From NCBI RefSeq assembly GCF_016679925.1, contig NZ_JAEQBW010000012.1:1-64000 (forward strand): 64,000 bases of DNA. Reading direction: 5' to 3'. The DNA is from Marivirga aurantiaca. GTDB taxonomy: Bacteria > Bacteroidota > Bacteroidia > Cytophagales > Cyclobacteriaceae. Positions 34,219-43,333 of the stretch are shown one piece after another. The translations under genes and the position numbers were made by a program. The notes below the pieces were generated by a model, which saw only the letters and a program-made list of their open reading frames with translations, was not told where the DNA came from and did not search any database. How positions within the stretch are numbered: the first letter of the stretch is position 1; each line of letters opens with the position of its first letter.

Positions 34219-34614
34219 TTATTTCAAAGAATATTTTCGTAACCTTGCTTTTAATTCCTCTCGATCAGAAGTGATACTAGGGTCACTATATATACCTTTG
34301 GAAAGTTCAGCTACAGCTTTTTTCTTGAAACCTAAGCGCTCAGCCACATCCTGACAAAAAACAATTTCGCTTTTATAAACTTTACCATCAATTTTCATGA
34401 GCTGAATAATGTTATAAAGGTATTCAAAGCGTTGATCTTCGGACAATGTGTCAAGGTTCTTGATCGGTTGAGGGTTTTTCATCATTCCGTAAATTTCTTC
34501 CTCAGTGATGCCATTTGCCTTACCAATTTTTTCGATAAGGTTCGCCTCCTTTTCAGCTAACTCGTTATCAATTGTGGCTAGTTTAATTAAGATTTTGAGT
34601 TGTTCTTTAAGCAT
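34219..34614 (-). CDS. TerB-like all-helical protein
   Basis: 131 residues, all helical. The pattern LIKLATIDNELAEKEANLIEKIGKANGI (starting near residue 10) followed by YNIIQLMKIDGKVYKSEIVFCQDVAERLGF (near 67) is the duplicated helical layout with conserved acidic positions of the TerB/DjlA-N-like fold. Proteins of this fold bind divalent metals or act as scaffolds in stress responses. No tellurite genes are nearby, so only a general role can be suggested. It is monocistronic, with a clear terminator. Confidence 0.75.
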   Translation of the reverse strand: MLKEQLKILIKLATIDNELAEKEANLIEKIGKANGITEEEIYGMMKNPQPIKNLDTLSEDQRFEYLYNIIQLMKIDGKVYKSEIVFCQDVAERLGFKKKAVAELSKGIYSDPSITSDREELKARLRKYSLK

Positions 34615-35035
34615 GATTTATGTTTTAGACTGTATTTAATAATTTTTTTTAACTTATATTCAATCAGCCTTTATCTTTAAATGGTAATGATTATCCTACT
34701 TTCTAATTAATATATCAGTCAGCTTTACTTACTTATAAAGGCATTTAAATATAGTTATACTTTTTTGAAATCTCATTCATTTATAAATCCAATGTAATGA
34801 ATTTTATTAATATTATTAATAAATATAGAGCGTCATTGAGGTATTTATTTTTTGATTTAGCTCTAGCTTCTCAAAAATCAATTATCACATAACTCTCAAT
34901 ATCTGAAACAATTATAAAATACACAATCATCGCTACTATGTAAGAGGAAAAAATAATCCCCCCTACCATTGTCGTAGGAGGATCACTAATAATAATTTGT
35001 AAAAACTTTCAATCAATTTAATAACATTAACTACT
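34615..35035. other. 421-base AT-rich divergent spacer
   Basis: No gene is supported. A short GC-rich hairpin (CCTAC...GTAGG at about 34962-34978) sits in the probable leader of the hydrolase-OsmC gene, about 55-80 bases before its start. It could stabilise the mRNA or be a regulator site. Confidence 0.45.
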
Positions 35036-36256
35036 ATGAAAAGAGAAAAAATCAGTTTCAAAGGAGCTCAAGGCCATAAATTAGCAGCATATATTGCTTT
35101 CCCCGCAGATAGAAAGCCAATAAATTATGTGATTTTCGCACATTGCTTCACATGTAATAAAAATCTTAATGCCGTACGAAATATTTCTTTTGCTTTGACA
35201 AAGTATGGATATGCGGTAATGAGTTTTGACTTCACAGGCCTCGGAGAAAGTGAAGGTGATTTTTCAAATACTGATTTTTCTTCTAATACAGAAGATTTGA
35301 TAGCAGCCTCTGCTTTCCTAAAAAGTGAATACAAACCTCCTAGTCTGTTAATTGGACACTCTTTAGGAGGTGCTGCTGTATTAATGGCTGCTTCCAAAAT
35401 AGGTTCTGTAAAGGCCATTGCCACCATAGGTGCTCCGGCACAACCGGACCATATCCTGCGTTTGATCAAAGATGGAATAGATGAAATAAAAGAAAAAGGG
35501 GAAGCTGAGGTATCCATTGGAGGAAGGCCATTCAAAATTAAAGAGCAATTTTTAAATGATCTGAAGGACAACAAGGCCTTGGAAAATTTAAAAGATTTAC
35601 GAAAACCTATTTTGATACTACACTCCCCCCAGGATAATATAGTAGGAATTGAGAATGCTGAGGAAATTTATAAAAATGCTTTCCATCCCAAAAGCTTTAT
35701 TTCATTGGATGGTGCAGATCATTTAATAAGCAATAAAGACGACTCCAATCACGCTGGTGAAATGATTGCCATTTGGGCAAAGAAATATGTGGAAAAATTA
35801 CCCGACTCCAACCTTTCTACCGATTCACAAACAGTTGCTTTAATAGGCCCCAAAGAAGATAACTATACCACACAACTCGTAGCTGAAGGTCATCACTTAT
35901 TAGCAGATGAACCTGAAGATGTAGGGGGTGATAATTTCGGCCCCACACCTTATGGTTTTCTTACTTCTGCCCTGGCAGCATGTACCGCTATTACTTTAAG
36001 AATGTATGCCAATAGAAAGAAATGGAATGTAGAAGAAGTATTAGTTCATGTAGACCAGGAGCACAGACATGAAAAAGACAGTGAGAATTGTGAATCGGAA
36101 GATGGTAAAATCACTTACTTTAGCAGAAAAATAGAAATAAAAGGCAATTTGGATGATAAACAAAGAAAAAAGCTTCTTGAAATAGCAGAAAAGTGCCCTG
36201 TTCACAAAACTTTAGAGAGTCCTATTAAGGTAGAATCAGAACTACTTACTTCATAA
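35036..36256 (+). CDS. alpha/beta hydrolase-OsmC fusion protein
   Basis: 406 residues in two domains. The N-terminal ~255 residues are an alpha/beta hydrolase with nucleophile elbow GHSLGG (about residues 106-111), Asp in ILHSPQDNIVG and His in DGADHLIS. The C-terminal ~145 residues are an OsmC-like domain with the peroxidatic cysteine in LAACTAITLRMY and the second cysteine in EKCPVHKTL. OsmC proteins reduce organic hydroperoxides. The fusion is known in many bacteria, but its combined role is unclear. It is probably cytoplasmic and stress-related. Confidence 0.92.
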   Translation: MKREKISFKGAQGHKLAAYIAFPADRKPINYVIFAHCFTCNKNLNAVRNISFALTKYGYAVMSFDFTGLGESEGDFSNTDFSSNTEDLIAASAFLKSEYKPPSLLIGHSLGGAAVLMAASKIGSVKAIATIGAPAQPDHILRLIKDGIDEIKEKGEAEVSIGGRPFKIKEQFLNDLKDNKALENLKDLRKPILILHSPQDNIVGIENAEEIYKNAFHPKSFISLDGADHLISNKDDSNHAGEMIAIWAKKYVEKLPDSNLSTDSQTVALIGPKEDNYTTQLVAEGHHLLADEPEDVGGDNFGPTPYGFLTSALAACTAITLRMYANRKKWNVEEVLVHVDQEHRHEKDSENCESEDGKITYFSRKIEIKGNLDDKQRKKLLEIAEKCPVHKTLESPIKVESELLTS

Positions 36257-36416
36257 GAAAATGTTCTGTCATTTAACTGAATAATATCAACTTAACTAAA
36301 ATGCCAAAGGTGTATTCATCATTTCCTGAAATTCTTTTCTATATTCACGCAGAAATTTTTAAATAAAATGCAGCTGCAATAGTTAATATGAATGCTGTCA
36401 ACCGGATTCAGGAAAA

Positions 36417-38192
36417 ATGAGATTAAGCACATTAGATTGGTCATTTGTCATAGGCTTTTTAATTATCTCCTTAGGGATTGGTCTTTGGACGGCCCGTAAA
36501 AACAAAAGTTCGGAAGAATATTTTGCAGCAGGCGGTAAAATGCCATGGTGGCTCCTTGGGGTTTCCATGGTGGCCACTACTTTTTCCACTGATACTCCCA
36601 ATTTGGTTACCGATATTGTAAGACAGCATGGTGTATCCGGTAATTGGGCCTGGTGGGCTTTCTTGCTAACAGGTATGCTCACAGTATTTGTTTACGCACG
36701 CTTATGGAAAAAATCAGGGGTAATTACCGATGTAGAATTCTACGAACTACGCTATAGCGGTAAAGCAGCTAAGTTTCTTCGTGGATTCAGGGCTGTGTAT
36801 TTAGGCTTACTCTTTAATGTGATGATTATGGCTTCTGTAACACTGGCGGCTATAAAAATAGGTGGGGTTTTGCTGGGGCTTTCTCCCGTTCAAACTGTTA
36901 TCATTGCGGGCACAATTACTGTACTATACAGCTCATTAGGTGGTTTAAGAGGAGTGCTGATTACAGATTTTTTACAATTCTTCCTTTCTATTGGAGGCGC
37001 TATAGTTGCCGCAGTTGTTGCTTTAAACCACCCAAAAGTAGGGGGCTTAAGCCAGCTTCTATCGCATGAGAATGTAGTAGATAAATTGTCATTCTTTCCT
37101 TCATTTTCTAATCCGGAGATGTTTTTAATGATCTTCCTGATCCCGTTGCTTGTACAGTGGTGGAGTGTTTGGTACCCGGGAGCCGAACCCGGTGGGGGTG
37201 GTTATATAGCACAAAGAATGTTTGCCGCAAAAGATGAAGATAATTCCCTGAAAGCCGTTCTGTTCTTCAATGTGGCGCACTATGCAATTCGCCCCTGGCC
37301 ATGGATAATTGTGGCATTATGTTCTCTGATAGTCTTTCCTGATCTGGCCAGTTTTAAAACAGCCTTTCCAAATACAGAAGGTATTATTAGTCATGATATG
37401 GGCTATCCGGCCATGCTTACTTTTATTCCGGCAGGATTACTTGGGTTAGTAGTCACTTCTCTGATCGCAGCCTATATGTCTACCATTTCTACACACTTAA
37501 ACTGGGGAGCTTCCTACCTGGTAAATGATTTCTACAATAGATTTCTTAAACCAAAAGCTTCTCAAAAAGAACTGGTAGGAGCTGGCAGGTTATTTACTAT
37601 TCTATTGATGGCATTGAGTATGATTTTCGCTTTACTGTTGGAAAATGCGCTCAGAACTTTTGAAATTTTATTACAAATAGGTGCAGGAACAGGTTTAATT
37701 TATATCCTAAGGTGGTTCTGGTGGAGGGTCAATGCCTATAGCGAAATAGTTGCCATGGTGGTGAGTTTTCTGGTAGCCATGTATTTCGGTTTTGTACATA
37801 AGCATTTTGGTTTTACAGCCTTGCTCGCATGGCAGGAATTGGTAATTGGTGTAGGGATTACAACTATAGCCTGGATATTGGCTAGTTATATTACACCCAA
37901 AACTAATGATGCTACTTTATTATCCTTTGTGAAGAAGGTGAATCCAGGTGGCCCAGGCTGGACGCATATTACTAAGAGAGTAGTAGCTGAAACTGGATTG
38001 CAGGTATATAATCGCCAGTGGAAAGTGCCAATCGGTATTTTGTGTATGATCGCTGCAAGTATAGGGGTTTATTCTTTCATGTTTGGAACGGGCTCTTTTT
38101 TGTATGGAGATTATTGGCAAGGAAGTGCATTAATGGCTCTTGTAGTAGTTTGTATTTATGGGGTGTTTAAATTGTATCCGAAGTTGAAGTAA
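36417..38192 (+). CDS. sodium:solute symporter family transporter
   Basis: 591 residues with about 13-14 hydrophobic segments. The beginning (DWSFVIGFLIISLGIGLWTA then SSEEYFAAGGKMPWW) and the segment YSSLGGLRGVLITDFLQ are typical of the SSS family. It couples uptake of a solute to sodium. The substrate cannot be told from sequence. In the same genome region a sodium-pumping NADH dehydrogenase (nqrABCDE) would supply the gradient. It starts 160 bases after the hydrolase-OsmC gene and ends before a strong terminator. Confidence 0.92.
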   Translation: MRLSTLDWSFVIGFLIISLGIGLWTARKNKSSEEYFAAGGKMPWWLLGVSMVATTFSTDTPNLVTDIVRQHGVSGNWAWWAFLLTGMLTVFVYARLWKKSGVITDVEFYELRYSGKAAKFLRGFRAVYLGLLFNVMIMASVTLAAIKIGGVLLGLSPVQTVIIAGTITVLYSSLGGLRGVLITDFLQFFLSIGGAIVAAVVALNHPKVGGLSQLLSHENVVDKLSFFPSFSNPEMFLMIFLIPLLVQWWSVWYPGAEPGGGGYIAQRMFAAKDEDNSLKAVLFFNVAHYAIRPWPWIIVALCSLIVFPDLASFKTAFPNTEGIISHDMGYPAMLTFIPAGLLGLVVTSLIAAYMSTISTHLNWGASYLVNDFYNRFLKPKASQKELVGAGRLFTILLMALSMIFALLLENALRTFEILLQIGAGTGLIYILRWFWWRVNAYSEIVAMVVSFLVAMYFGFVHKHFGFTALLAWQELVIGVGITTIAWILASYITPKTNDATLLSFVKKVNPGGPGWTHITKRVVAETGLQVYNRQWKVPIGILCMIAASIGVYSFMFGTGSFLYGDYWQGSALMALVVVCIYGVFKLYPKLK

Positions 38193-38218
38193 TTATAATT
38201 TTATGATACCGCTATAAT

Positions 38219-38251
38219 TAAAAAGCCATGAAACCCATCATGGCTTTTTGT
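38219..38251 (+). terminator. terminator of the symporter gene
   Basis: AAAAGCCATG pairs with CATGGCTTTT, followed by TTG. It lies 27 bases after the stop codon and could also serve the converging ABC1 kinase gene. Confidence 0.9.
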
Positions 38252-38280
38252 TAAAGCAGTGTCTAGTCCTATTTATCAAT

Positions 38281-39621
38281 TCAGGCAACTTTCTCAGCAT
38301 TCCCATTTAGCCACTCAGGCTTATTAACAGTAACGACTGCATCCAGTTGATTAAGCATATTATATAAACCAAAGTACGTTCTGTTTACATATAAGCCATG
38401 TTTAGAACCTCTGGCTCCGTTGCTGTTTCTGATTTCTTTCATTCCTGAAACTCTTTCGCCCATAGCATAAATCTCTTCAAAGAAAGCATTATTGCCAAAG
38501 TTGAAAGTTTCATACTGAAAAGGCTTGCTCAACATGCCTATCATTTCGGTAAATATACCGCTGAAAATTTCCCTTTCTGCCGGAGTATCCTTCTCATGGA
38601 AGAAATCAAGCGCCTTAAAGCGTATGTCTATTTCCTCTTTATCCTGTAAAAAGCCTGGCCTCAATAAGCTGAAATAGTTTTCGTAAAAATCTTCCGGAAT
38701 TTCTTTAATACAACCGAAATCAATGATTCCCAGCGTACCGTCAGCCTGCAACATAAAGTTTCCGGGGTGAGGATCTGCATGTACTTGCTTCAACTGATGA
38801 AACTGATAATCGTAGAAATCCCAAAGGGCCTGGCCAATTTTATTCTTTACTGATTGTGAAGGATTGGTAGCCAAAAATTCTTTCATATGCATCCCTTCCA
38901 GCCAGTCCATCGTAATAATTCGGTTGCCTGAAAACTCCTCATAATATTTTGGAAAATAAAGCCCTTCAATCTGGTTACCTAATGCCTCAGTAATTTCTTT
39001 CGACCTTCTTAATTCGAGATCATAGTCAGCCTCTTCCATTAATTTACCTTCTACTTCGCCCATATAGTGATCCAACTCTGCATTAGACATATTGAATAGA
39101 CGAGTCGCAAAAGGACGCACCAATTTCAAGTCTGAGCTGATGCTATCGGCTACTCCCGGGTACTGAATTTTCACTGCGTACGTTTTTCCATTTTTAGTGG
39201 CTTTGTGCACCTGGCCCATAGAGGCTGCATTCACAGCATTTTTGGTAAAAGTATCAAACATAGCATCGGGGCTTTTCCCAAATTGTTTCTGAAAAGTTTT
39301 TACTACCAGGGGATAAGAGAGTGGTGGCGCGCTGTATTGTGACATAGTAAACTTATCCTGATATGCTTGCGGAAGCAGATTTCTGTCCATGCTAAGCATT
39401 TGTGCTACTTTCAGAGCACTTCCTTTTAGTTCACTTAAAGATTCGTAAATATCCTCGGCATTATCCAGGTCTAATTGAGAACGATTCATTCCCGGATTAA
39501 AAGCCTTTTTTGTATAATGTTTTAAGTAATTGCCTCCTACACGGGCGCCAGTACTTACAAATTTACTTGCACGCTGAATTTTAGAAATAGGAATACTTGA
39601 TTGTTCTTTTCTGTCAGTCAT
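38281..39621 (-). CDS. ABC1/UbiB-family atypical protein kinase-like protein
   Basis: 446 residues. UbiB-family motifs appear in order: a KxGQ-like block reading LKVAQMLSMD (about residues 71-80), the alanine-rich loop NAASMGQVHKA, the catalytic VHADPHPGNFML and the metal motif IIDFGCIKE. Such proteins bind ATP and support synthesis or movement of isoprenoid lipids such as quinones. The KxGQ glycine is an alanine here, which occurs in some bacterial members. The gene follows a TetR gene by two bases, so the regulator probably controls it. Confidence 0.9.
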   Translation of the reverse strand: MTDRKEQSSIPISKIQRASKFVSTGARVGGNYLKHYTKKAFNPGMNRSQLDLDNAEDIYESLSELKGSALKVAQMLSMDRNLLPQAYQDKFTMSQYSAPPLSYPLVVKTFQKQFGKSPDAMFDTFTKNAVNAASMGQVHKATKNGKTYAVKIQYPGVADSISSDLKLVRPFATRLFNMSNAELDHYMGEVEGKLMEEADYDLELRRSKEITEALGNQIEGLYFPKYYEEFSGNRIITMDWLEGMHMKEFLATNPSQSVKNKIGQALWDFYDYQFHQLKQVHADPHPGNFMLQADGTLGIIDFGCIKEIPEDFYENYFSLLRPGFLQDKEEIDIRFKALDFFHEKDTPAEREIFSGIFTEMIGMLSKPFQYETFNFGNNAFFEEIYAMGERVSGMKEIRNSNGARGSKHGLYVNRTYFGLYNMLNQLDAVVTVNKPEWLNGNAEKVA

Positions 39622-39623
39622 TA

Positions 39624-40289
39624 TTATCTGTTTTGAAAAAGGAATTTGGCAAAATCCAACATGCTGTCGAGCGGACTTTTACCCATTAAGTCAAAAGCTA
39701 CATTTACAGCTTTTTCAATGGCAGCATCTGTCTTTTCAAAGCCAATACTGTCATCTTTCACCCAAAATTGCAATACAAACATCGTCTGTAACCAAAGACC
39801 ATCCTTGTACCTGTCGCCAATAATCGGCCTGTCCACTACTTCCTCCGTTTCCTTAGCCTGCAATAAAATTTCATCGGCAAATTGTAAGAAGCGATGTTTA
39901 AAAGCTTTGAGGAATTCAGGAGTAATCTCAGGCTTCTTCGCCCGCTTCATGTCTATGAGAACATAACTTCTGTTTTCTTTCAGTACCTCAATTAATGTGA
40001 AGTAAAGTGCCAGTAATTTTTCTCTGGCAGAATACTGCATGAAAGCCTCCTCAGCGTGCAGCTTAGCAATAGTCTGCTCCAGAAACTCGAGCCAAACATG
40101 TTGCCTCAAGGCCGAAAATGAGTTGTAATGGTTATAAAAAATAGCCTCACTCATTTTTAACTCCTTCATGAATTTATAAATAGAGGCAGGTTCTTTTCCG
40201 TGTTCCAGCACATAAGTTATAAATGCTGATCGGATTTTAGCTGCTTTATCTTCTGGTTTGGGTAACTTAGTTGCTGCTTGTTTTGCCAT
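39624..40289 (-). CDS. TetR-family transcriptional regulator
   Basis: 221 residues. The N-terminal helix-turn-helix runs from about residue 17 to 65 (IRSAFITYVLEHGKEPASIYKFMKELKMSEAIFYNHY), with the TetR-type ending of the recognition helix (FYNHYNSF). The rest is a helical ligand-binding region without recognisable ligand motifs. It is the first gene of a two-gene unit with the UbiB-like kinase. A perfect 8+1+8 inverted repeat at 40413-40429, in its leader, is a good candidate operator. A repressor of its own operon is the simplest reading. Confidence 0.88.
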   Translation of the reverse strand: MAKQAATKLPKPEDKAAKIRSAFITYVLEHGKEPASIYKFMKELKMSEAIFYNHYNSFSALRQHVWLEFLEQTIAKLHAEEAFMQYSAREKLLALYFTLIEVLKENRSYVLIDMKRAKKPEITPEFLKAFKHRFLQFADEILLQAKETEEVVDRPIIGDRYKDGLWLQTMFVLQFWVKDDSIGFEKTDAAIEKAVNVAFDLMGKSPLDSMLDFAKFLFQNR

Positions 40290-40412
40290 TATCTTAATCG
40301 GTTATATATCAGTGAGGATAACAGCAAGCGAGGCTTAAAGGTTTTGATATTCCTTATTTAAAAGAGGTTTTTAATAAAATGAGGAAAATGATAGAAACAA
40401 ATAGGAAATGGT

Positions 40413-40429
40413 AGGTATGTTACATACCT
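40413..40429. promoter_or_regulatory. candidate TetR operator
   Basis: AGGTATGT, one T, then ACATACCT: a perfect inverted repeat of the size bound by TetR-family dimers, 124 bases before the TetR start codon. Confidence 0.5.
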
Positions 40430-40583
40430 GTCAGCAGAAATATATTACAATTTTGGGTTAGGATAACTGACAAACCCATTGCTATTTCTTAATGAGTCAA
40501 GGACAGTAATTGCGACAAATGCAACTAAAAAGACCTGTGAGCCACAGAAATAGGGTATAAGACAAAATAAAGATAAAAGATAA

Positions 40584-40606
40584 GTGGTACGTGAGACACG
40601 TACCAC
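40584..40606 (-). terminator. hairpin after the SDR gene, probable terminator
   Basis: GTGGTACGTG and CACGTACCAC are perfectly complementary around AGA. It lies about 70 bases after the SDR stop codon. The following minus-strand sequence is only moderately T-rich. Confidence 0.5.
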
Positions 40607-40676
40607 GGCTAACAAAATAGGGAGAAAGCACTCCATAAATCCCGGCTCATTGAAACAGAGACAAAACAAACTATTA

Positions 40677-42224
40677 TTACCAATCGATAGGCCTGTAATC
40701 CTTCAAAAATTTACCGCACCAATGTTTGCCTGTATTAATCCCGTCAAACAGCGGGTCCATCACACGGGCTGCGCCATCAACAATATCCAATGGCGGCTGA
40801 AAATCGTGTATTTCTTGCTTTTTCCTGGCCAATTCAGCAGGATCTTCATCGGTTACCCAGCCGGTGTCTACTGCGTTCATGTAAATACCATGCTTTGCAA
40901 ATTCTGAAGCGGAAGTATGTGTCATCATATTCAATGCAGCCTTAGCCATATTGGTATGTGGATGGCGATCCTCTTTGTGCCAGCGATGGAATTTACCTTC
41001 CATGGCAGACACATTGATAATATGCTTTTTACCGGTATTATCTTTCTTCATTAAATTCACCAACCTGTTGCATAAAACAAAAGGAGCTACAGAATTTACC
41101 AGTTGTACCTCCAGCATTTCGTTGGTATGGATTTCTCCCAATTTCAATCTCCAGCTATTGGTTTTTCTCAGATCTACCTGTTGCAAATCTGCATCAAGCT
41201 TACCTTCCGGAAACACCTCTTCTGCACTGATGGAATTATCAATACTGTAAGGAATTTGCGACAATTTAGCTGAAGCACTTAAACCAATACCCAGTTGCTT
41301 ACCATGCCAGGTAACCGGAAGGTTTTTCTGCTGTCCTTTTAAAAAGCCCTCGCTCAAGGTATTTAATTCCTGTAAGCAGGCGTGATGATCGGCCAACAGC
41401 TCCTGCGCAAAGGGAGGTAATTTATTGTACTCCTTTTCTTCATTAGGCATTAAATGTTGGTAAAAACCTGCCGGCCTTCTTACTGTTTGGGCTGCATTGT
41501 TAATAAGAACATCCAGCCTATCGTATTGCTGTTCAATAAAGTTGCAGAATATTTCCACGCTGGGGATATGTCTCAGATCCAGTCCATGTATTTTTAAACG
41601 GTGCCCCCATTCTGAAAAATCAGGCTCTTTGGCAAATCTGAGAGCAGAATCTACAGGAAATCGTGTGGTGGCAATAACAGTTGCTCCGGCCTTGAGCATC
41701 ATTAAAGTAATATGGTAACCTATTTTCAAACGGGAACCTGTCACCAAAGCTACCTGACCTGTTAAGTCAGCTGTTTGATAACGCTTAGCATAGTTGAATT
41801 CTGCACAATCTGGACACATAGTATCATAAAAATGATGCAATTTGGTGTACATTTCTTTGCAGACATAACAGTTTCTAGGCGACTCCAATTCCTTATGCTC
41901 AAGCTCAGGACGGTCTGCCATGCTGGGGGCAATAAATATGGTAGCTTCACGCGCACTCCGAATTCCCGTGCCGTTGCGGGCATGTTTATCTTTCTCAGCT
42001 ATCTTTCGTTTTTCTGCCTTTTTAGCGTCTTTTTTTCTTCGTGCGAATTCTTCTCTGCTGGGACGGGAAAGTAAGCCTGCAGCCATTAAAAGGGCCAACC
42101 TTTTATCTTTAGGAATCTCAAATATCTGATTGGTATCAGCATTCAGTTTCTCCAAAATGGAAATACATTCATCAATCTGATTTTCAGTTAACTTATTAGT
42201 TTCTTCTTTCTTTCTCTCTGCCAT
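40677..42224 (-). CDS. zinc-ribbon short-chain dehydrogenase/reductase-like protein
   Basis: 515 residues from the ATG at 42224; four more are possible. The N-terminal ~170 residues are charged and contain a zinc-ribbon-like [14 protein letters not shown]...CPDC (about 120-140). A Rossmann SDR domain follows: [12 protein letters not shown] for nucleotide binding, [12 protein letters not shown], and the Ser-containing NVSAMEG. The usual catalytic Tyr-xxx-Lys is replaced by Thr-Asn-Met-Ala-Lys. The Lys is kept and the Tyr lost, so normal oxidoreductase chemistry is doubtful. Substrate and role are unknown. Confidence 0.85.
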   Translation of the reverse strand: MAERKKEETNKLTENQIDECISILEKLNADTNQIFEIPKDKRLALLMAAGLLSRPSREEFARRKKDAKKAEKRKIAEKDKHARNGTGIRSAREATIFIAPSMADRPELEHKELESPRNCYVCKEMYTKLHHFYDTMCPDCAEFNYAKRYQTADLTGQVALVTGSRLKIGYHITLMMLKAGATVIATTRFPVDSALRFAKEPDFSEWGHRLKIHGLDLRHIPSVEIFCNFIEQQYDRLDVLINNAAQTVRRPAGFYQHLMPNEEKEYNKLPPFAQELLADHHACLQELNTLSEGFLKGQQKNLPVTWHGKQLGIGLSASAKLSQIPYSIDNSISAEEVFPEGKLDADLQQVDLRKTNSWRLKLGEIHTNEMLEVQLVNSVAPFVLCNRLVNLMKKDNTGKKHIINVSAMEGKFHRWHKEDRHPHTNMAKAALNMMTHTSASEFAKHGIYMNAVDTGWVTDEDPAELARKKQEIHDFQPPLDIVDGAARVMDPLFDGINTGKHWCGKFLKDYRPIDW

Positions 42225-42363
42225 ACAAAAATGCATTAAAGTGCAAAAGTAGTTATAAAATCAAAGAAATGTATGTTTTAAGAATTAACTCTGGAAAAGT
42301 TAGAATAATTTGCAGATTAAAAATCTAATACATAGATTTACTATGTATTTAGACTCTATGTAA

Positions 42364-42711
42364 ATGGCTATATCAACAGAATTATTAAAAGGAACCCTAT
42401 CCACCATCATTTTAAGGCTTTTGGAAAATAGTGAGAGAATGTATGGTTATGAATTAACACAATATGTAAAGGAATCGACAAAGGGAAAAATTCTTCTTAA
42501 AGAAGGCTCCCTCTATCCTGCCTTGCATAAATTAGAAGCGGATGGCCTAATTGTTTCGGAAGCGGTATATATTGGTAAGCGTATGCGTAAGTACTATAGT
42601 TTAACCCCAAAAGGGAAGGTTTCCACCAAAAAATCTGTCAACGAACTACTGGATTTTCTAAACATTATTGAACAGTTAATAACTACAAATCCTGAGTATG
42701 GTACTACTTGA
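42364..42711 (+). CDS. PadR-family transcriptional regulator
   Basis: 115 residues, a single winged-helix domain: LLKGTLSTIILRLLENSERMYGYEL at the start, then LKEGSLYPALHKLEADGLI as recognition helix and wing, and KYYSLTPKGK. These motifs define the short (PadR-s1) group, which usually regulates an adjacent membrane-protein or transporter gene. Its end overlaps the next gene by 14 bases, so the two are translationally coupled. An ATGTATTTAGACTCTATGTA region just upstream is likely promoter or operator. Confidence 0.92.
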   Translation: MAISTELLKGTLSTIILRLLENSERMYGYELTQYVKESTKGKILLKEGSLYPALHKLEADGLIVSEAVYIGKRMRKYYSLTPKGKVSTKKSVNELLDFLNIIEQLITTNPEYGTT

Positions 42712-43321
42712 TGAACAACAAGTGGAAAAGGTGCGGGCATTGATCAATCAACAATTACCTCTAGAAGAGGCTCTTGCAGAAGACATGCTTGATCACTTTT
42801 GCTGCTCGATTGAAACTAATATGGCCACTGGATTTGATTTTAATGAAAGCATTCAAAAAGCTTTTAAGGCAATCGCCCCAGCTGGGTTGAATGAAATTGA
42901 AGAAGAAAGAAACCTATTGTTTAAAATTAAACCGCAAATTCTTATGAAGCGAATATTCTATATCGGCACTTTTATTACCACTTTTAGTTTATCCTTTTCT
43001 CTCCTTGCCAGACATTGGCATTGGCAGGCTGGTGATACGGTAATGATGTTAATGGGCTTTCTTTCTTTATTAATCCTAATAATCCCAACTGTAGGCATTA
43101 TGTCCTACAGGAATAGAAAAATATTAAACAAAGCCGACTTTTTTAGGATCTTAACTGGGTTTATGGCTGGCATAGGTATTTCCACTGGGATGATATTCAA
43201 AGTGCTTCATTACCCCATGGCCAATATGTTATTTAGTTATGGAATGCTCATTTTAATATTCGTCTTTCTGCCTTTATTTTTTATCCAGATGTATAAACGC
43301 TCCTACATTTCTTCAATCTGA
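42698..43321 (+). CDS. PadR-coupled four-TM membrane protein
   Basis: 207 residues. The N-terminal ~85 residues are soluble and acidic, with LAEDMLDHFCCSIE. Four transmembrane segments follow (about 88-105, 114-135, 145-165 and 175-198). The third segment area carries IFKVLHYPMANML, reminiscent of the K-x-x-H-x-P segment of the gliding/T9SS motor protein GldL, though the rest differs. The overlap with the PadR gene indicates a regulator-membrane protein pair. The function is unknown; envelope stress or export is a guess. Confidence 0.75.
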   Translation: MVLLDEQQVEKVRALINQQLPLEEALAEDMLDHFCCSIETNMATGFDFNESIQKAFKAIAPAGLNEIEEERNLLFKIKPQILMKRIFYIGTFITTFSLSFSLLARHWHWQAGDTVMMLMGFLSLLILIIPTVGIMSYRNRKILNKADFFRILTGFMAGIGISTGMIFKVLHYPMANMLFSYGMLILIFVFLPLFFIQMYKRSYISSI

Positions 43322-43333
43322 TATAATATCATT

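Larger units (their letters stand above)
40290..40676. other. intergenic region with two palindromes
   Basis: 387 bases between the TetR gene and the SDR gene, both on the minus strand. It contains the candidate TetR operator (40413-40429) and the hairpin at 40584-40606. A 74-codon frame on the minus strand here has unusual composition and is not believed. Confidence 0.5.

Noticed and set aside
40445-40669. A 74-codon minus-strand frame between the TetR and SDR genes
   Set aside because: Cysteine- and phenylalanine-rich, crosses a perfect hairpin, and shows no signal peptide or family features.
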